A stretch of 64,000 nucleotides of DNA from the NCBI GenBank assembly GCA_031976175.1, contig DALYLR010000013.1, positions 16,839 to 80,838 of the forward strand. The letters run 5' to 3'. The translations under genes and the position numbers were made by a program. The stretch comes from DMER01 sp003451645 (lineage in GTDB: Bacteria > Pseudomonadota > Alphaproteobacteria > Micropepsales > Micropepsaceae). Shown piece by piece: positions 27,155 to 36,006 of this stretch. How positions within the stretch are numbered: the first letter of the stretch is position 1; each line of letters begins with the position of its first letter. The notes beneath the pieces were generated by a model. It was not told the origin of the DNA and searched no databases. It saw nothing but the letters and a program-made list of their open reading frames with translations.

Positions 27155-27243
27155 GCTGTTTGGGCAATCGCTCGGGCTGCTACCGTGATCCTTGTGGTGT
27201 TGATCATGCACCAACTCATGGCCGACATAACGAGAACCCAGCG

Positions 27244-27795
27244 CTAAGCAGAGCCCGCGCGCTGCGCCCGCCACTCAGCTGCCAGCATCGCGTAGAAAAC
27301 GCTGTCGTAATAAAGCCCGTCCTTAAAGAAGCTCTGGCGGAAATGGCCTTCCCACCGGAAGCCCAAGCGCTGCGCAAGCCTGATGGACGGGGAGTTCTCA
27401 GGATCAATGTCCAGATAGACCCTATGCAGGTCCATAGCACCAAAGGCATGGTCCAATAAGCCGGTAACGGCCTCGCTCACAAGGCCCCGCCCACGCAAAG
27501 CAGGCGCAATAATGTAACCTGCGCCCGCCATGCGGTTCTCGATGCCATAGAGCGTCACCCAGCCTTGCGCAGTGCCGTCCGGCGCCTCGACAACGACGAA
27601 GGTGCGAACCTTGTCTTCAGGCCCCATATTGGCCGCCACACGGGCGCGGGCCTCCTCCATCGATGTCACTGGACTATAGGCCCAATAGAGCATCGTGCTG
27701 GGATCGCTCAATAGGGGATACAAGGCGGGCGTGTCAGTATCCCTGAGAGGCCGCAAGAATATCCGCCCTGCTTTTAAGGTCGCGCCGCTCGCCAT
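27244..27795 (-). CDS. GNAT N-acetyltransferase, RimJ/RimL-like
   Basis: Acetyl-CoA-dependent N-acetyltransferase of the RimJ/RimL subfamily, 183 residues. GRIFLRPLRDTDTPALYPLLSD is the typical first segment. The acetyl-CoA pyrophosphate loop region reads IIAPALRGRGLVSEAVTGLLD and the C-terminal part RLAQRLGFRWEGHFRQ. The target could be a ribosomal protein, an amino acid or a small molecule. It lies 12 bases after the LysE gene, same strand. Confidence 0.88.
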   Translation of the reverse strand: MASGATLKAGRIFLRPLRDTDTPALYPLLSDPSTMLYWAYSPVTSMEEARARVAANMGPEDKVRTFVVVEAPDGTAQGWVTLYGIENRMAGAGYIIAPALRGRGLVSEAVTGLLDHAFGAMDLHRVYLDIDPENSPSIRLAQRLGFRWEGHFRQSFFKDGLYYDSVFYAMLAAEWRAQRAGSA

Positions 27796-27807
27796 TGGGT
27801 TGCCTAC

Positions 27808-28464
27808 CTATCCCGCAACCGCCTGCCAGATCGCATAAACGGCGAAGACCACGCCCGAAATCAAGATCAGAGCGCCCGAACCCAGATTCATTACACGCAG
27901 TGTGTGGGTCGCGATCCCCTTGCGGAAGATCGAGGTGACGCCTGTCACGATCCCCCACCAGGCCGCTGACCCCAGCAGCACGCTCATCACCAAGACGAAA
28001 GTGTAGAGCAGGCTAACCTGGTAATCGACGATCTCCTTCATGCCTGCAAAGAAGGCTGCGAAGCCCACCATCGTTGCCGGGTTGGTAATAGTCAGTGCAA
28101 AGGTCGACCCGATTGCCGTGTACAAATTGGATCCTGCTGCTGAGACCAAGGTTCCATCTGGGTTGTGAATGACGCGTGGGATCGCGCGCATAATGGCGAC
28201 GCCGTACACAATCAGCAGAATGGCGCTGCACAATTGAAGCCAGAAACTCATGCCGGTAATCAGGCCGCCCGCCGCCGTCAGGCCAAAGCCCGCGATGACC
28301 GCGAATACACCGTCTCCGAGCGCAGCACCGAGCCCTGCAAGAAATCCGTTCAACGGCCCATAGGCCAGGGTTCTGCGGATGCAGATCAGGTTCACTGGGC
28401 CAATTGGTGCTGCCACCATGATCCCAATGATGAGTCCGCCGCCAATGAGCGCCAGCCAGTCCAT
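27808..28464 (-). CDS. LysE-family amino acid exporter
   Basis: Inner-membrane exporter with six predicted helices, 218 residues. IGIMVAAPIGPVNLICIRRTL matches the first-helix LysE/RhtB signature, followed by GFLAGLGAALGD. NPATMVGFAAFFAGM and the last helix ALILISGVVFAVYAIW fit the family. The exported compound is unknown. ATG 28464 is chosen because the helix starts right after it; the ribosome site is weak (GCGGA). Confidence 0.88.
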   Translation of the reverse strand: MDWLALIGGGLIIGIMVAAPIGPVNLICIRRTLAYGPLNGFLAGLGAALGDGVFAVIAGFGLTAAGGLITGMSFWLQLCSAILLIVYGVAIMRAIPRVIHNPDGTLVSAAGSNLYTAIGSTFALTITNPATMVGFAAFFAGMKEIVDYQVSLLYTFVLVMSVLLGSAAWWGIVTGVTSIFRKGIATHTLRVMNLGSGALILISGVVFAVYAIWQAVAG

Positions 28465-28664
28465 CCGATCCGCTTCGACTTTCCCACAAGCGTGTACATG
28501 CGCTGTCTGGGTGGCTAGCCAACACACAGTTTGAGTCTATGCAACAGTAATCTTTCCTGCCGCACCGCAAAAACGGCCAAATTCCTAGAAAAATGGCAGC
28601 GTTCTGCGATCATGCCGCAGAAGTCGGTCTGTTGCACCGGGGCCGCACGCCTGTGGCTCACCTG

Positions 28665-29657
28665 TCAGCGCGCGACGTCAATAACCACCCGGCCCCGCAC
28701 CTGGCCTGCCAATATCCGATTGGCGAGGTCTGGTATCTCGCTCAATCCATGGTGCGCAGTCATGGCGGCGAGCCTTTCACGATCCAGATCGCGGGCGAGC
28801 CGGGTCCAAGCTTCAAGCCTGCGTGGACGCGGGCACATCACGCTGTCGATACCCGTAAGGGTGACACCGCGCAGAATGAATGGCGCAACCGAGCCCGGCA
28901 AATCCATACCTTGTGCCAGCCCGCACGCCGCCACCGCTCCGCCATAGCGCGTCATTGCCAAAACATTCGCCAAGGTCTTGGACCCCACACTGTCAACCGC
29001 GCCCTGCCAGCGCTCCTTTGCGATCGGCCGGGGATCGCCGGACAACTCCGCACGCGGAATAATTTCCTGGGCGCCGAGGCCTTTGAGATAGTCCGCCTCC
29101 TCCGGCCTGCCGGTTGAGGCAATGACCGTGAAACCCAATTTGGCTAGCAGAGCAATTGCGACCGACCCCACACCGCCCGCGGCACCGGTGACCAGAACAG
29201 GACCACCGCCCGGATGCACCTTCTGATCCTCTAGCGCCATGACAGCGAGCATGGCGGTGTACCCAGCCGTGCCGATCGCCATTGCTTCCGCCGCACTAAA
29301 GGGTGCCTGCAAGGGCACGAGCCACTCACCCTTCACCCGCGCCACACCCGCATAGCCACCGTAATGGCTCTCCGACAACCCCCAGCCGTTGAGGACCACC
29401 GCGTCACCCGGTTTGTAGCGAGGGTCTGTCGAGGTCTCGACGGCGCCTGCCAAATCAATCCCCGCAATCATCGGGTACTTGCGCGCGATCGGCGCCTTGC
29501 CCGTGACCGCTAGCCCGTCTTTGTAGTTTAGCGTGGAGTGTGTGACCCGCACAACGGTGTCACCCTCCATAAGATCGCCGAGCGTCAGCGTACGGAAGGT
29601 TGCGGTCTGCCCGGTCTCAGACTTCTCCAGCAGGAGCGCGCGAAAGCTTTGATCCAT
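28665..29657 (-). CDS. MDR-type NADPH oxidoreductase, AcuI (acryloyl-CoA reductase)-like
   Basis: Medium-chain reductase of the YhdH/AcuI group, 330 residues. STLNYKDGLAVTG, the segment GDAVVLNGWGLSESHYGGYA and VTGAAGGVGSVAIALLAKLGF are typical of AcuI, which reduces acryloyl-CoA to propionyl-CoA during DMSP or 3-hydroxypropionate metabolism. Other family members reduce different enones. No zinc ligands are apparent. The ATG at 29657 is used; a GTG 6 bases earlier is in frame. It is separated from the LysE gene by 200 bases with no evident gene. Confidence 0.87.
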   Translation of the reverse strand: MDQSFRALLLEKSETGQTATFRTLTLGDLMEGDTVVRVTHSTLNYKDGLAVTGKAPIARKYPMIAGIDLAGAVETSTDPRYKPGDAVVLNGWGLSESHYGGYAGVARVKGEWLVPLQAPFSAAEAMAIGTAGYTAMLAVMALEDQKVHPGGGPVLVTGAAGGVGSVAIALLAKLGFTVIASTGRPEEADYLKGLGAQEIIPRAELSGDPRPIAKERWQGAVDSVGSKTLANVLAMTRYGGAVAACGLAQGMDLPGSVAPFILRGVTLTGIDSVMCPRPRRLEAWTRLARDLDRERLAAMTAHHGLSEIPDLANRILAGQVRGRVVIDVAR

Positions 29658-29983
29658 TAGCACTCACAGTCCTTGGCTGCTGATTAATTGAGAAGTTTCA
29701 TGTGCCCGCTTAGCTCTTGGGCACTTGCTGTCGTTTCCGCCAGAGGCCAGCCCAAAAATACAGCGCCGTCAAGCACTGAAGTCGTGTTTGCCGCGGCAAT
29801 TTACCGTGGCTCGATTTTCGCATCGACAGACCTGGCATTTGCGCATCATGATTCGTTCATAGATTAGGGCGTAGGCTGATGATCTCAGCTGCATCGCCAG
29901 CTGGGTTGGTGCGGCGCAAAAGGCGTCGGGCATTGGGCACGCGTCACTTGCGCCGTTTCTCTCTTGCGTAGTGAGGGGACGAG
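29658..29983. other. Divergent intergenic region
   Basis: Upstream of both the AcuI-like gene (minus) and usg (plus). I see no convincing coding frame, RNA gene, operator or terminator. An imperfect hairpin (ATCTCAGCTG... CAGCTGGG) lies near 29881-29905. Confidence 0.4.
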
Positions 29984-30247
29984 ATGAGCGCGCTTGATCT
30001 GCAAATGAAGGGCTACCGCCTGACGACTGCTGAAATCATGTATCACATGCCGGACCATCCCAAATTGCTGCAGCAATTCGTTTGGCAGGACCTCGATCTG
30101 GCGCCGCGCTATCCCGTCTTGCACAAGTTTCTCAAATTCTGGTCGCGCAATCTTGACGGCCGCCTGCACTCGGTGCGGGTCGCTGTGTGCGGCATCATCA
30201 CGCCGGTCGAGATACCCCATATCGACGCGGAACTGACGCTGCACTAG
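29984..30247 (+). CDS. usg: Usg family protein
   Basis: An 87-residue protein matching the alphaproteobacterial usg family (historically named for an ORF upstream of a trp gene). The run LTTAEIMYHMPDHPKLLQQF and the following WQDLDLAPRYPVLHKFL are the conserved core. The molecular role is not known. The start is supported by a GAGGGGACGAG leader. It converges with the SDR gene, 6 bases apart. Confidence 0.88.
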   Translation: MSALDLQMKGYRLTTAEIMYHMPDHPKLLQQFVWQDLDLAPRYPVLHKFLKFWSRNLDGRLHSVRVAVCGIITPVEIPHIDAELTLH

Positions 30248-30253
30248 GTTGGC

Positions 30254-31180
30254 CTAAATCCGCCACCCTTGTTGGGCCGTCAGGTGATCGAAGAAGCCCT
30301 GAGAATAGACCTCTTCAGGGTTGGCCCGCACGGCCTTATCCAGATACTCCGCATCCTTGCCCACAAGGATGCGCCAGGTGCCGGCCTTGACCCCGTCGAG
30401 GATCACACGCGCCGCCTCAGCAGCCGACATGGGCGCGCTGTCCCGGAAGCCCGCGCCCATCAACTCCGCAACCTGTTCATCGGTGAATGCCGAGGTATCA
30501 AGCCCTCTCGCCTTCAACAATGAGCGCGCGTCGCCGGGATTGGAGTTGTTGAGCTTCATCGTGTTCGCGACGATTTCGGTCCCGATATGGCCTGGCATCA
30601 CTACTGAGCACTTGATATGCGGCGCATTCACCGCGAGGTCGTTCATAAGGGCCTCGCTAAAGCCTTTGACAGCAAACTTCGCGGCGGAATACGCCGTGTG
30701 CGGACGGCCGGGACCGACGGAGGCCCAAAACCCATTGATGCTCGACGTGTTTACGATGTGGCCTTCCGGCGCCTTCATGAGCATCGGCAGAAACGCCCGC
30801 GTGCAATAGTACACGCCGCCCCAGCATACATTGAAGGTTCGCTCCCAATCGCCACGCGGCGAGGTGATCATGCTGCCGCCGCCTGCGATCCCTGCATTGT
30901 TGAACAGCAAGTGAATTTTGTCTGTCTGCAGATCGGTTTGCACCTTTGCGGCCCAGCCTTGGATTTGCGCCTCCAGTGAAACGTCCGCCTGATGTGTATG
31001 GATCTGCGTGCCCTGGGGCGCGTCAGCCAGCGCCAAACGCTTGGTCTCGGCCATGGCCTCCAGCGAGATGTCGCACATCGCCACCGAGCACCCCTCCGCT
31101 GTCAGTTGCCGGGCGAGTTCGCGGCCCGTGCCCGTGCCGCCACCTGTGATCACCGCAATCTTGCCTGCGAAGTCCTTCAT
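30254..31180 (-). CDS. SDR family NAD(P)-dependent oxidoreductase
   Basis: Short-chain dehydrogenase, 308 residues, with the cofactor loop TGGGTGTGRELA near residues 11-22, a NNAGIAGGG motif, active-site Ser in VNTSSINGF and Tyr/Lys in AYSAAKFAVKG. The GGGTGTG form and long C-terminal extension (LVGKDAEYLDKAVRANPEEV) resemble cyclopentanol-type or ketoreductase-like SDRs of alphaproteobacteria. Substrate unknown. It follows the ABC permease by 33 bases, so it may be the last gene of the dihydroorotase-to-permease operon. Confidence 0.88.
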   Translation of the reverse strand: MKDFAGKIAVITGGGTGTGRELARQLTAEGCSVAMCDISLEAMAETKRLALADAPQGTQIHTHQADVSLEAQIQGWAAKVQTDLQTDKIHLLFNNAGIAGGGSMITSPRGDWERTFNVCWGGVYYCTRAFLPMLMKAPEGHIVNTSSINGFWASVGPGRPHTAYSAAKFAVKGFSEALMNDLAVNAPHIKCSVVMPGHIGTEIVANTMKLNNSNPGDARSLLKARGLDTSAFTDEQVAELMGAGFRDSAPMSAAEAARVILDGVKAGTWRILVGKDAEYLDKAVRANPEEVYSQGFFDHLTAQQGWRI

Positions 31181-31213
31181 CGCCGTTTGTCCCTCTTGGT
31201 GTTATCGTCTCGA

Positions 31214-31975
31214 TTAGGCCCTGATCTTGTAGCCGGTTAGAAAGACATAGGCGATCGCCGCCACGCACAGCGCCATGAAGCCTGCCGTCGCTGCCAAACT
31301 GACCCCGACCGGCACGTCGGCAATGCCAAAAAAGCTCCACCGGAAAGCACTGATCAGGTACACGACCGGATTGAACAAGGCCACGGTCTGCCAAAAGCTG
31401 GGCAGCATGGAAATGGCGTAGAATGTCCCGCCCAAGAAAGTCAGGGGTGTCAGGATCAATGAGGGCGCGATGCCGATCTGCTCCCAGCTGCTGGCCCATA
31501 GCCCAATGATGAACCCCACAAGGGCGAAAGTGATGGTGATCAAAATCAGGATGCCAATCATCGCGATCGGATAGGCGATGTCGTAGGATACAAATAGGCG
31601 CGCGGTCAGAAGGATCACGCCCGCAATCAGGAAGCTCTTTGTCGCGGCAGCTCCCACATACCCCAAGATCACTTCGGCAAAGGACACCGGCGCCGACAGC
31701 AGCTCATAGATCGTGCCGGACCATTTGGGCATGTAAATGCCGATGGAGGCGTTGGACACCGTCTCGGTTAGGACCGCAAGCATGACCAAGCCCGGCACGA
31801 TAAAGGCTGCGTAATCAACACCATCAATCTTGCCCATCTGGCCGCCGATCGCCGCTCCAAACACGATGAAATAGAGCGAGGTTGTCAGCACCGGTGTGAC
31901 AAGACTTTGGCCCAAGGTACGGAACCAGCGTGAGAGCTCAAACCAATAGATGGCACGCACGGCATGGACGTTCAT
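31214..31975 (-). CDS. ABC-2 type transporter permease
   Basis: Membrane component of an ABC-2 exporter, 253 residues and six predicted helices. The N-terminus VHAVRAIYWFELSRWFRTLGQSL... and the EAA-like segment PLTFLGGTFYAISMLP with FNPVVYLISAFRWSFFG are typical of drug/antibiotic or lipid exporters such as the YadH type. Its ATG overlaps the stop of the ATPase gene (ATGA), so the two subunits are translationally coupled. The cargo is unknown. Confidence 0.9.
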   Translation of the reverse strand: MNVHAVRAIYWFELSRWFRTLGQSLVTPVLTTSLYFIVFGAAIGGQMGKIDGVDYAAFIVPGLVMLAVLTETVSNASIGIYMPKWSGTIYELLSAPVSFAEVILGYVGAAATKSFLIAGVILLTARLFVSYDIAYPIAMIGILILITITFALVGFIIGLWASSWEQIGIAPSLILTPLTFLGGTFYAISMLPSFWQTVALFNPVVYLISAFRWSFFGIADVPVGVSLAATAGFMALCVAAIAYVFLTGYKIRA

Positions 31976-32895
31976 GGATTGGCCCTGACCAAATTGACAA
32001 AAATCTCTTCCAACGAAGTTTGCTCAGTATGCAGATCTGTGAACGCGATCCCAGCCTCATCAAACCGGCGCAGCAGATAAGCGATGCCATTTGCGCTCTG
32101 TGCCTCGTAGCGGTAGGTGACGGCGTGCCCGCCACCGGACAATTCAAGCTTCAAATCGTCCAAAGACGCCGGAATGGTGCTAAGACTCTGTGCCAATTCA
32201 AGCGTCACTTGCTTCTTGCCGAGTTTCTGCATGAGGACCGCCTTGTCCTCCACCATGATCAATTCGCCCTTGTTCATGATGCCTATGCGGTCGGCCATCT
32301 CCTCGGCCTCTTGAATATAGTGTGTGGTTAGGAAAATCGTCATGCCCGCATCGCGCAGCCGCCGCACCATCGCCCACATGTCGTGCCGCAGCTCGACGTC
32401 CACGCCCGCCGTCGGCTCATCGAGAAACAAGATGCGAGGCTCGTGCGACAGTGCCTTGGCGATCAGTACACGGCGTTTCATGCCGCCGGATAAAGTCTTG
32501 ATCTGCTCATTGCGCTTATCGAAAAGCGATAGCTCCTTCAGCACAGCGTCCAAATGCGCATCGTTCGGCGCAAGGCCAAAGAGGCCCCGGCTGAACCGCA
32601 ATGTGGAAATCACTTTCTCGAATGTGTCGGTATGAAGTTCCTGCGGAACCAGGCCGATCAGGCTGCGGGTCTTGCGATAGTCCTTGATCGTATCGAAACC
32701 ATCCACTTGGACCGTGCCGCCGCTTGCACGCACCAACCCGCAAATGATGCCAATCAATGTTGTCTTGCCGGCACCATTGGGGCCGAGCATTGCGAAAATC
32801 TCGCCACGGTGAATGTCAAGACTGATGGGTTTCAGCGCTTGCAAACCCGAGGCATAGGTTTTGGTCAGTGCGCGGATCGAAACAATGGGGTTCAC
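31972..32895 (-). CDS. ABC transporter ATP-binding protein
   Basis: ATPase partner of the permease, 307 residues. Walker A is GPNGAGKTT near residues 40-48, the signature motif LSGGMKRRV, Walker B ILFLDEPTAG and the switch His in TTHYIQEAE. The C-terminal 80 residues form an extra regulatory region. GTG 32895 overlaps the SRPBCC stop (GTGA), which fixes the start despite an open frame extending upstream. The GTG-start protein begins IVSIRALTKTY, matching YadG-like ATPases. Confidence 0.92.
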   Translation of the reverse strand: MNPIVSIRALTKTYASGLQALKPISLDIHRGEIFAMLGPNGAGKTTLIGIICGLVRASGGTVQVDGFDTIKDYRKTRSLIGLVPQELHTDTFEKVISTLRFSRGLFGLAPNDAHLDAVLKELSLFDKRNEQIKTLSGGMKRRVLIAKALSHEPRILFLDEPTAGVDVELRHDMWAMVRRLRDAGMTIFLTTHYIQEAEEMADRIGIMNKGELIMVEDKAVLMQKLGKKQVTLELAQSLSTIPASLDDLKLELSGGGHAVTYRYEAQSANGIAYLLRRFDEAGIAFTDLHTEQTSLEEIFVNLVRANP

Positions 32896-33383
32896 AGCGG
32901 CGCTGGCCCTTGGCGCAGCAGCGCCTCTAAACGGGCATAAGAGAGCTCCATCCCTGCCCCCATGTTCGACTTCAAGATACGGTCGCGCACCGGTTGCGAT
33001 GTGTATTCGATGGTCATCACCATCTGTGTCCACGGTCCGTGCTCGGCCAGGTCCGTGGTGATCTTAGTTTCCCCGCCGGTCCAGTCTTCGTCAAAAAGCT
33101 CTGTGTGCACCATGCGGACCGGGGGAGAGAAGACCGTATACAGACCACGCAGTCCCATAGCCCGCCCATCGGCATGGCTCCATACGAAGCGAATTTGGCC
33201 ACCCTCATGCGTCTGGCTCACACATTCAGTCAGGCGCCATTCGTCCGAACCCCACATCCATCGAAAGAGAGTGGCGGGCTCAACGAGTGCCGCGAACATC
33301 GTCTCGCGAGATGCTGGGAACATTCTCGTTCCCACAATCTCATTTGTGCCGCGTGGCGATAAAACGAACCGACTATCAGGCAT
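32892..33383 (-). CDS. SRPBCC/AHSA1-like protein
   Basis: Single START/Bet v1-like domain, 163 residues, with EIVGTRMFPASRETMFAALV and FRWMWGSDEWRL typical of AHSA1 (activator of Hsp90 ATPase homologue) proteins, which bind hydrophobic ligands. The C-terminus SYARLEALLRQG matches the last helix. ATG 33383 follows AGGA and lies 7 bases after the preceding gene. It overlaps the ABC ATPase start by 4 bases; any link to the transporter is inference. Confidence 0.88.
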   Translation of the reverse strand: MPDSRFVLSPRGTNEIVGTRMFPASRETMFAALVEPATLFRWMWGSDEWRLTECVSQTHEGGQIRFVWSHADGRAMGLRGLYTVFSPPVRMVHTELFDEDWTGGETKITTDLAEHGPWTQMVMTIEYTSQPVRDRILKSNMGAGMELSYARLEALLRQGPAPL

Positions 33384-33390
33384 GACTTTC

Positions 33391-33729
33391 CTAACCTGCC
33401 TTCTCTTCCCAACCGGTGACCTTGCCCGAAGACAAAGTGATCCGCCAACGGAAACTGTTGCGCGGCAAGGGCCCATATTTATAGACCTCAACCGATTTGC
33501 CGCGTACGGTGCGGGCCTCCTTCACATGGGGCTGGCCCAAGGCATCCACAAGCTGCTCACGGCTCATGCCTTGCCAGATTGTGTGGGCAAGCAGCTTTTC
33601 AACGACGGTGTCACTGCCATATTTCGCCAAAAGTACAGCATGCCGCATGCTGCGGACGATGATGTTCAGCACAAAGAGCACCAAGGCGGTCAACGCGACC
33701 CCGCCACCAATCCAATAAAGCCATTCCAT
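33391..33729 (-). CDS. Small membrane-anchored protein with BamE/SmpA-like domain
   Basis: A 112-residue protein with one N-terminal helix (WIGGGVALTALVLFVLNIIV) and a C-terminal region IWQGMSREQLVDALGQP followed by VYKYGP and WRITLSSGKVTGWEE. The MSxxQLxxxLGxP pattern followed by a Tyr-rich strand resembles the BamE/OmlA (SmpA) fold, usually a lipoprotein in outer-membrane assembly; here there is no lipobox. It lies 2 bases after the dihydroorotase. Function unknown. Confidence 0.7.
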   Translation of the reverse strand: MEWLYWIGGGVALTALVLFVLNIIVRSMRHAVLLAKYGSDTVVEKLLAHTIWQGMSREQLVDALGQPHVKEARTVRGKSVEVYKYGPLPRNSFRWRITLSSGKVTGWEEKAG

Positions 33730-33731
33730 GG

Positions 33732-35060
33732 CTACAACGCCTCCAAGAAGCGTAAAGGTTGGCCATGAGCGGTGCCCAGCACTTGATCGTCGCGCATGAC
33801 GATCCGGCCTCGGATCATCGTCATAATGGGCCAGCCTGTTGCCTCAAACCCGTCATAGGGGCTCCAGCCGCAGCGGCTCGCGATCCATCTGTTCTCAATG
33901 CGCCGCCTGGCTTTCAAGTCAACGATCGTGAAGTCTGCATCGTACCCAAGAGCAATGCGCCCCTTGCCCGCCAAGCCGAAGATGCGCTGCGGCCCATGCG
34001 CGACCAAATCCGCAAAGCGCTCCAGGCTCAAACGCCCTGCCGCGACATGGGTGAGCATCACCGGCACCAAAGTCTGCACCCCCGGCATGCCGGACGGCGT
34101 GTTGGGATAGCCCTTGTCCTTTTCTTCGTGCGTGTGCGGCGCGTGGTCGGACCCCAGCACGTCGATGACGCCCTGACGAACGCCCACCCAAAGGGCGTCT
34201 TGATGCGCCTTGTCGCGCACCGGCGGGTTCATCTGCGCATAGGTGCCGAGGCGCTCATAGCAGTCCGGCGCCGTCAATGTGAGGTGATGGGGTGTTGTCT
34301 CGGCGGTTGCGATGTCCTTGGCATTCGCGAGCAATGGCAATTCGTCGCCGGTCGAAACATGTAAGACATGGACACGCCGGCGGGTCTCGCGCGCAAGCTT
34401 GAGCAGACGCTCCGTGCACAGACGCGCCGCCTCCGCATCGCGCCACACGGGATGGGTCTGAGGCTGTCCAGCAAGGGCCAGGGCTTTACGTGCAATGAGG
34501 CGCGCTTCATCCTCGGCGTGGACTGCTACGCGCCGTCGGCCATTGCGCAGCACCTCGCGCACGTGGGCATCGTCGTCAACGAGCAGGTTGCCGGTTGAAG
34601 AGCCCATGAAGACCTTCACGCCCGCAGCACCGGGCCGCACTTCCAGATCTCGCAGGGCCGCCGCATTGCCCTTCTCGGCGCCGACGTAGAAGGCATGGTC
34701 GCACCACATGCGGCCGCGGGCAAGCGCGAGCTTTTCGTCCAGAGCGGCCGCGGTCGTCGTAGGCGGATTGGTGTTGGGCATTTCGAAGACGGCCGTGACA
34801 CCGCCCAGCACGGCGGCGCGGCTGCCCGTTTCCAGATCCTCCTTGTGCGTTGGACCAGGTTCCCGGAAGTGCACCTGGCTGTCGATCACTCCGGGCAGAA
34901 TGGTCAAGCCATGGCAGGCGATCGTCTCCCGCGCAGCACCTGGAGCCAAGGTCCCCAGATGCGCGATGCGGCCTTGCGCAATACCAATGTCGAGGGCATG
35001 ACGCCCCCAAGGCGTGACCACGTCCGCGCCGGTGAGCGCCAAATCATAGGTGTCAGGCAT
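33732..35060 (-). CDS. pyrC: Dihydroorotase, amidohydrolase superfamily
   Basis: Converts carbamoyl-aspartate to dihydroorotate in pyrimidine synthesis. The 442-residue protein shows the metal/active-site motifs KVFMGSSTG (carboxylated Lys), HAEDE, HVLHVST, ETTPHH and LGSDHAPHT. The first metal motif, normally DxHxH, reads DSQVHFREP at residues 60-68, so the first His is Gln62. ATG 35060 is preceded by GAGGA; upstream in-frame residues are not homologous. It opens a probable six-gene operon. A DHO-like amidase or hydantoinase cannot be excluded. Confidence 0.85.
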   Translation of the reverse strand: MPDTYDLALTGADVVTPWGRHALDIGIAQGRIAHLGTLAPGAARETIACHGLTILPGVIDSQVHFREPGPTHKEDLETGSRAAVLGGVTAVFEMPNTNPPTTTAAALDEKLALARGRMWCDHAFYVGAEKGNAAALRDLEVRPGAAGVKVFMGSSTGNLLVDDDAHVREVLRNGRRRVAVHAEDEARLIARKALALAGQPQTHPVWRDAEAARLCTERLLKLARETRRRVHVLHVSTGDELPLLANAKDIATAETTPHHLTLTAPDCYERLGTYAQMNPPVRDKAHQDALWVGVRQGVIDVLGSDHAPHTHEEKDKGYPNTPSGMPGVQTLVPVMLTHVAAGRLSLERFADLVAHGPQRIFGLAGKGRIALGYDADFTIVDLKARRRIENRWIASRCGWSPYDGFEATGWPIMTMIRGRIVMRDDQVLGTAHGQPLRFLEAL

Positions 35061-35160
35061 CGCAACGGCTGTCCTCAAGTTTTGGATCGCGTCCACCCGG
35101 TCATCGCATGGCGCACGCCCCTTGCCAAGGGGCAGGATTTTGGTCTTGATCACGGGCATC

Positions 35161-36006
35161 ATGGACCAGCATCTCCCTTCCAGTCCGGTAGCGTCTCTGC
35201 CACGCGGCATTGTCAGCGTGACCGGCGCCGATGCGGGCGGCTTTTTGCAGGGCCTGATCAGCAACGATATCGCCAAGGCCGAAGACGGCCGCTTGGTCTA
35301 TGCGTTCCTGCTGACGCCGCAGGGAAAGGTCATCGCGGACTTTCTGATCGTGCCCATTTCGGGAGGTTTCTGGCTCGACTGCGCGCCCGCTGCCGCTGCC
35401 GATCTGGCGGGACGCCTCAATCGCTACAAATTGCGGGCCAAGGTTGCGGTCGAGGATGTTTCCGCCCAGGTCCGTGTCTTCGCGATCGCGGTGGATAGCA
35501 GGCAGGGGCTTACCGATCCGCGCCACCCCGCTTTGTGCCGGCGCCTTTACCAGCCCGGCACGGTGCCCGCGGGCGCGATGGCGCCGGAGCGCTATCGCGC
35601 CCAGTGCCTGGCCTTGGGCGTGCCGGACAGCGCGGACTTCGGAACGGAGCAGACCTTCCTGCTGGAGTGCAATGCCGAGGAACTCCACGGCGTCGACTTC
35701 CGCAAAGGCTGCTATGTCGGTCAGGAGCTCAGTGCACGGATGAAGCACCGCGGTACGGCGCGCAAGCGCATCCTGCGGGCCGAGGTCTCGACCGCCCCCC
35801 TGCCACCGCCGGGCACGCCCATCAACGATGGCGCCAAGCCCGTGGGCGAGCTGCTCACGGGCCTTGGCACCGCCGCCTTGGCCATGGTCCGCCTCGACCG
35901 CTGGCGGGAGGCGCAAGGGCGGCCCCTGGCCTGCGACGGGCGGGCCGTCACGCTCTCCCTGCCCGCCTATCCACTCGCCTTGCCCGAGGAGGAGGCTTCA
36001 GCGTGA
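35161..36006 (+). CDS. ygfZ: Folate-binding protein YgfZ/GcvT-like
   Basis: Tetrahydrofolate-dependent protein involved in iron-sulfur cluster enzyme repair and tRNA thio-modification. The diagnostic motif KGCYVGQE occurs near residues 182-189, with GDEDxxAAxxx-type N-terminal FLQGLISNDI and a C-terminal barrel LLTGLGTAALAMVRLDRW. The length (281) is normal. The ATG at 35161 has no strong ribosome site. It is divergent from the dihydroorotase and its stop overlaps the tag start codon. Confidence 0.9.
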   Translation: MDQHLPSSPVASLPRGIVSVTGADAGGFLQGLISNDIAKAEDGRLVYAFLLTPQGKVIADFLIVPISGGFWLDCAPAAAADLAGRLNRYKLRAKVAVEDVSAQVRVFAIAVDSRQGLTDPRHPALCRRLYQPGTVPAGAMAPERYRAQCLALGVPDSADFGTEQTFLLECNAEELHGVDFRKGCYVGQELSARMKHRGTARKRILRAEVSTAPLPPPGTPINDGAKPVGELLTGLGTAALAMVRLDRWREAQGRPLACDGRAVTLSLPAYPLALPEEEASA

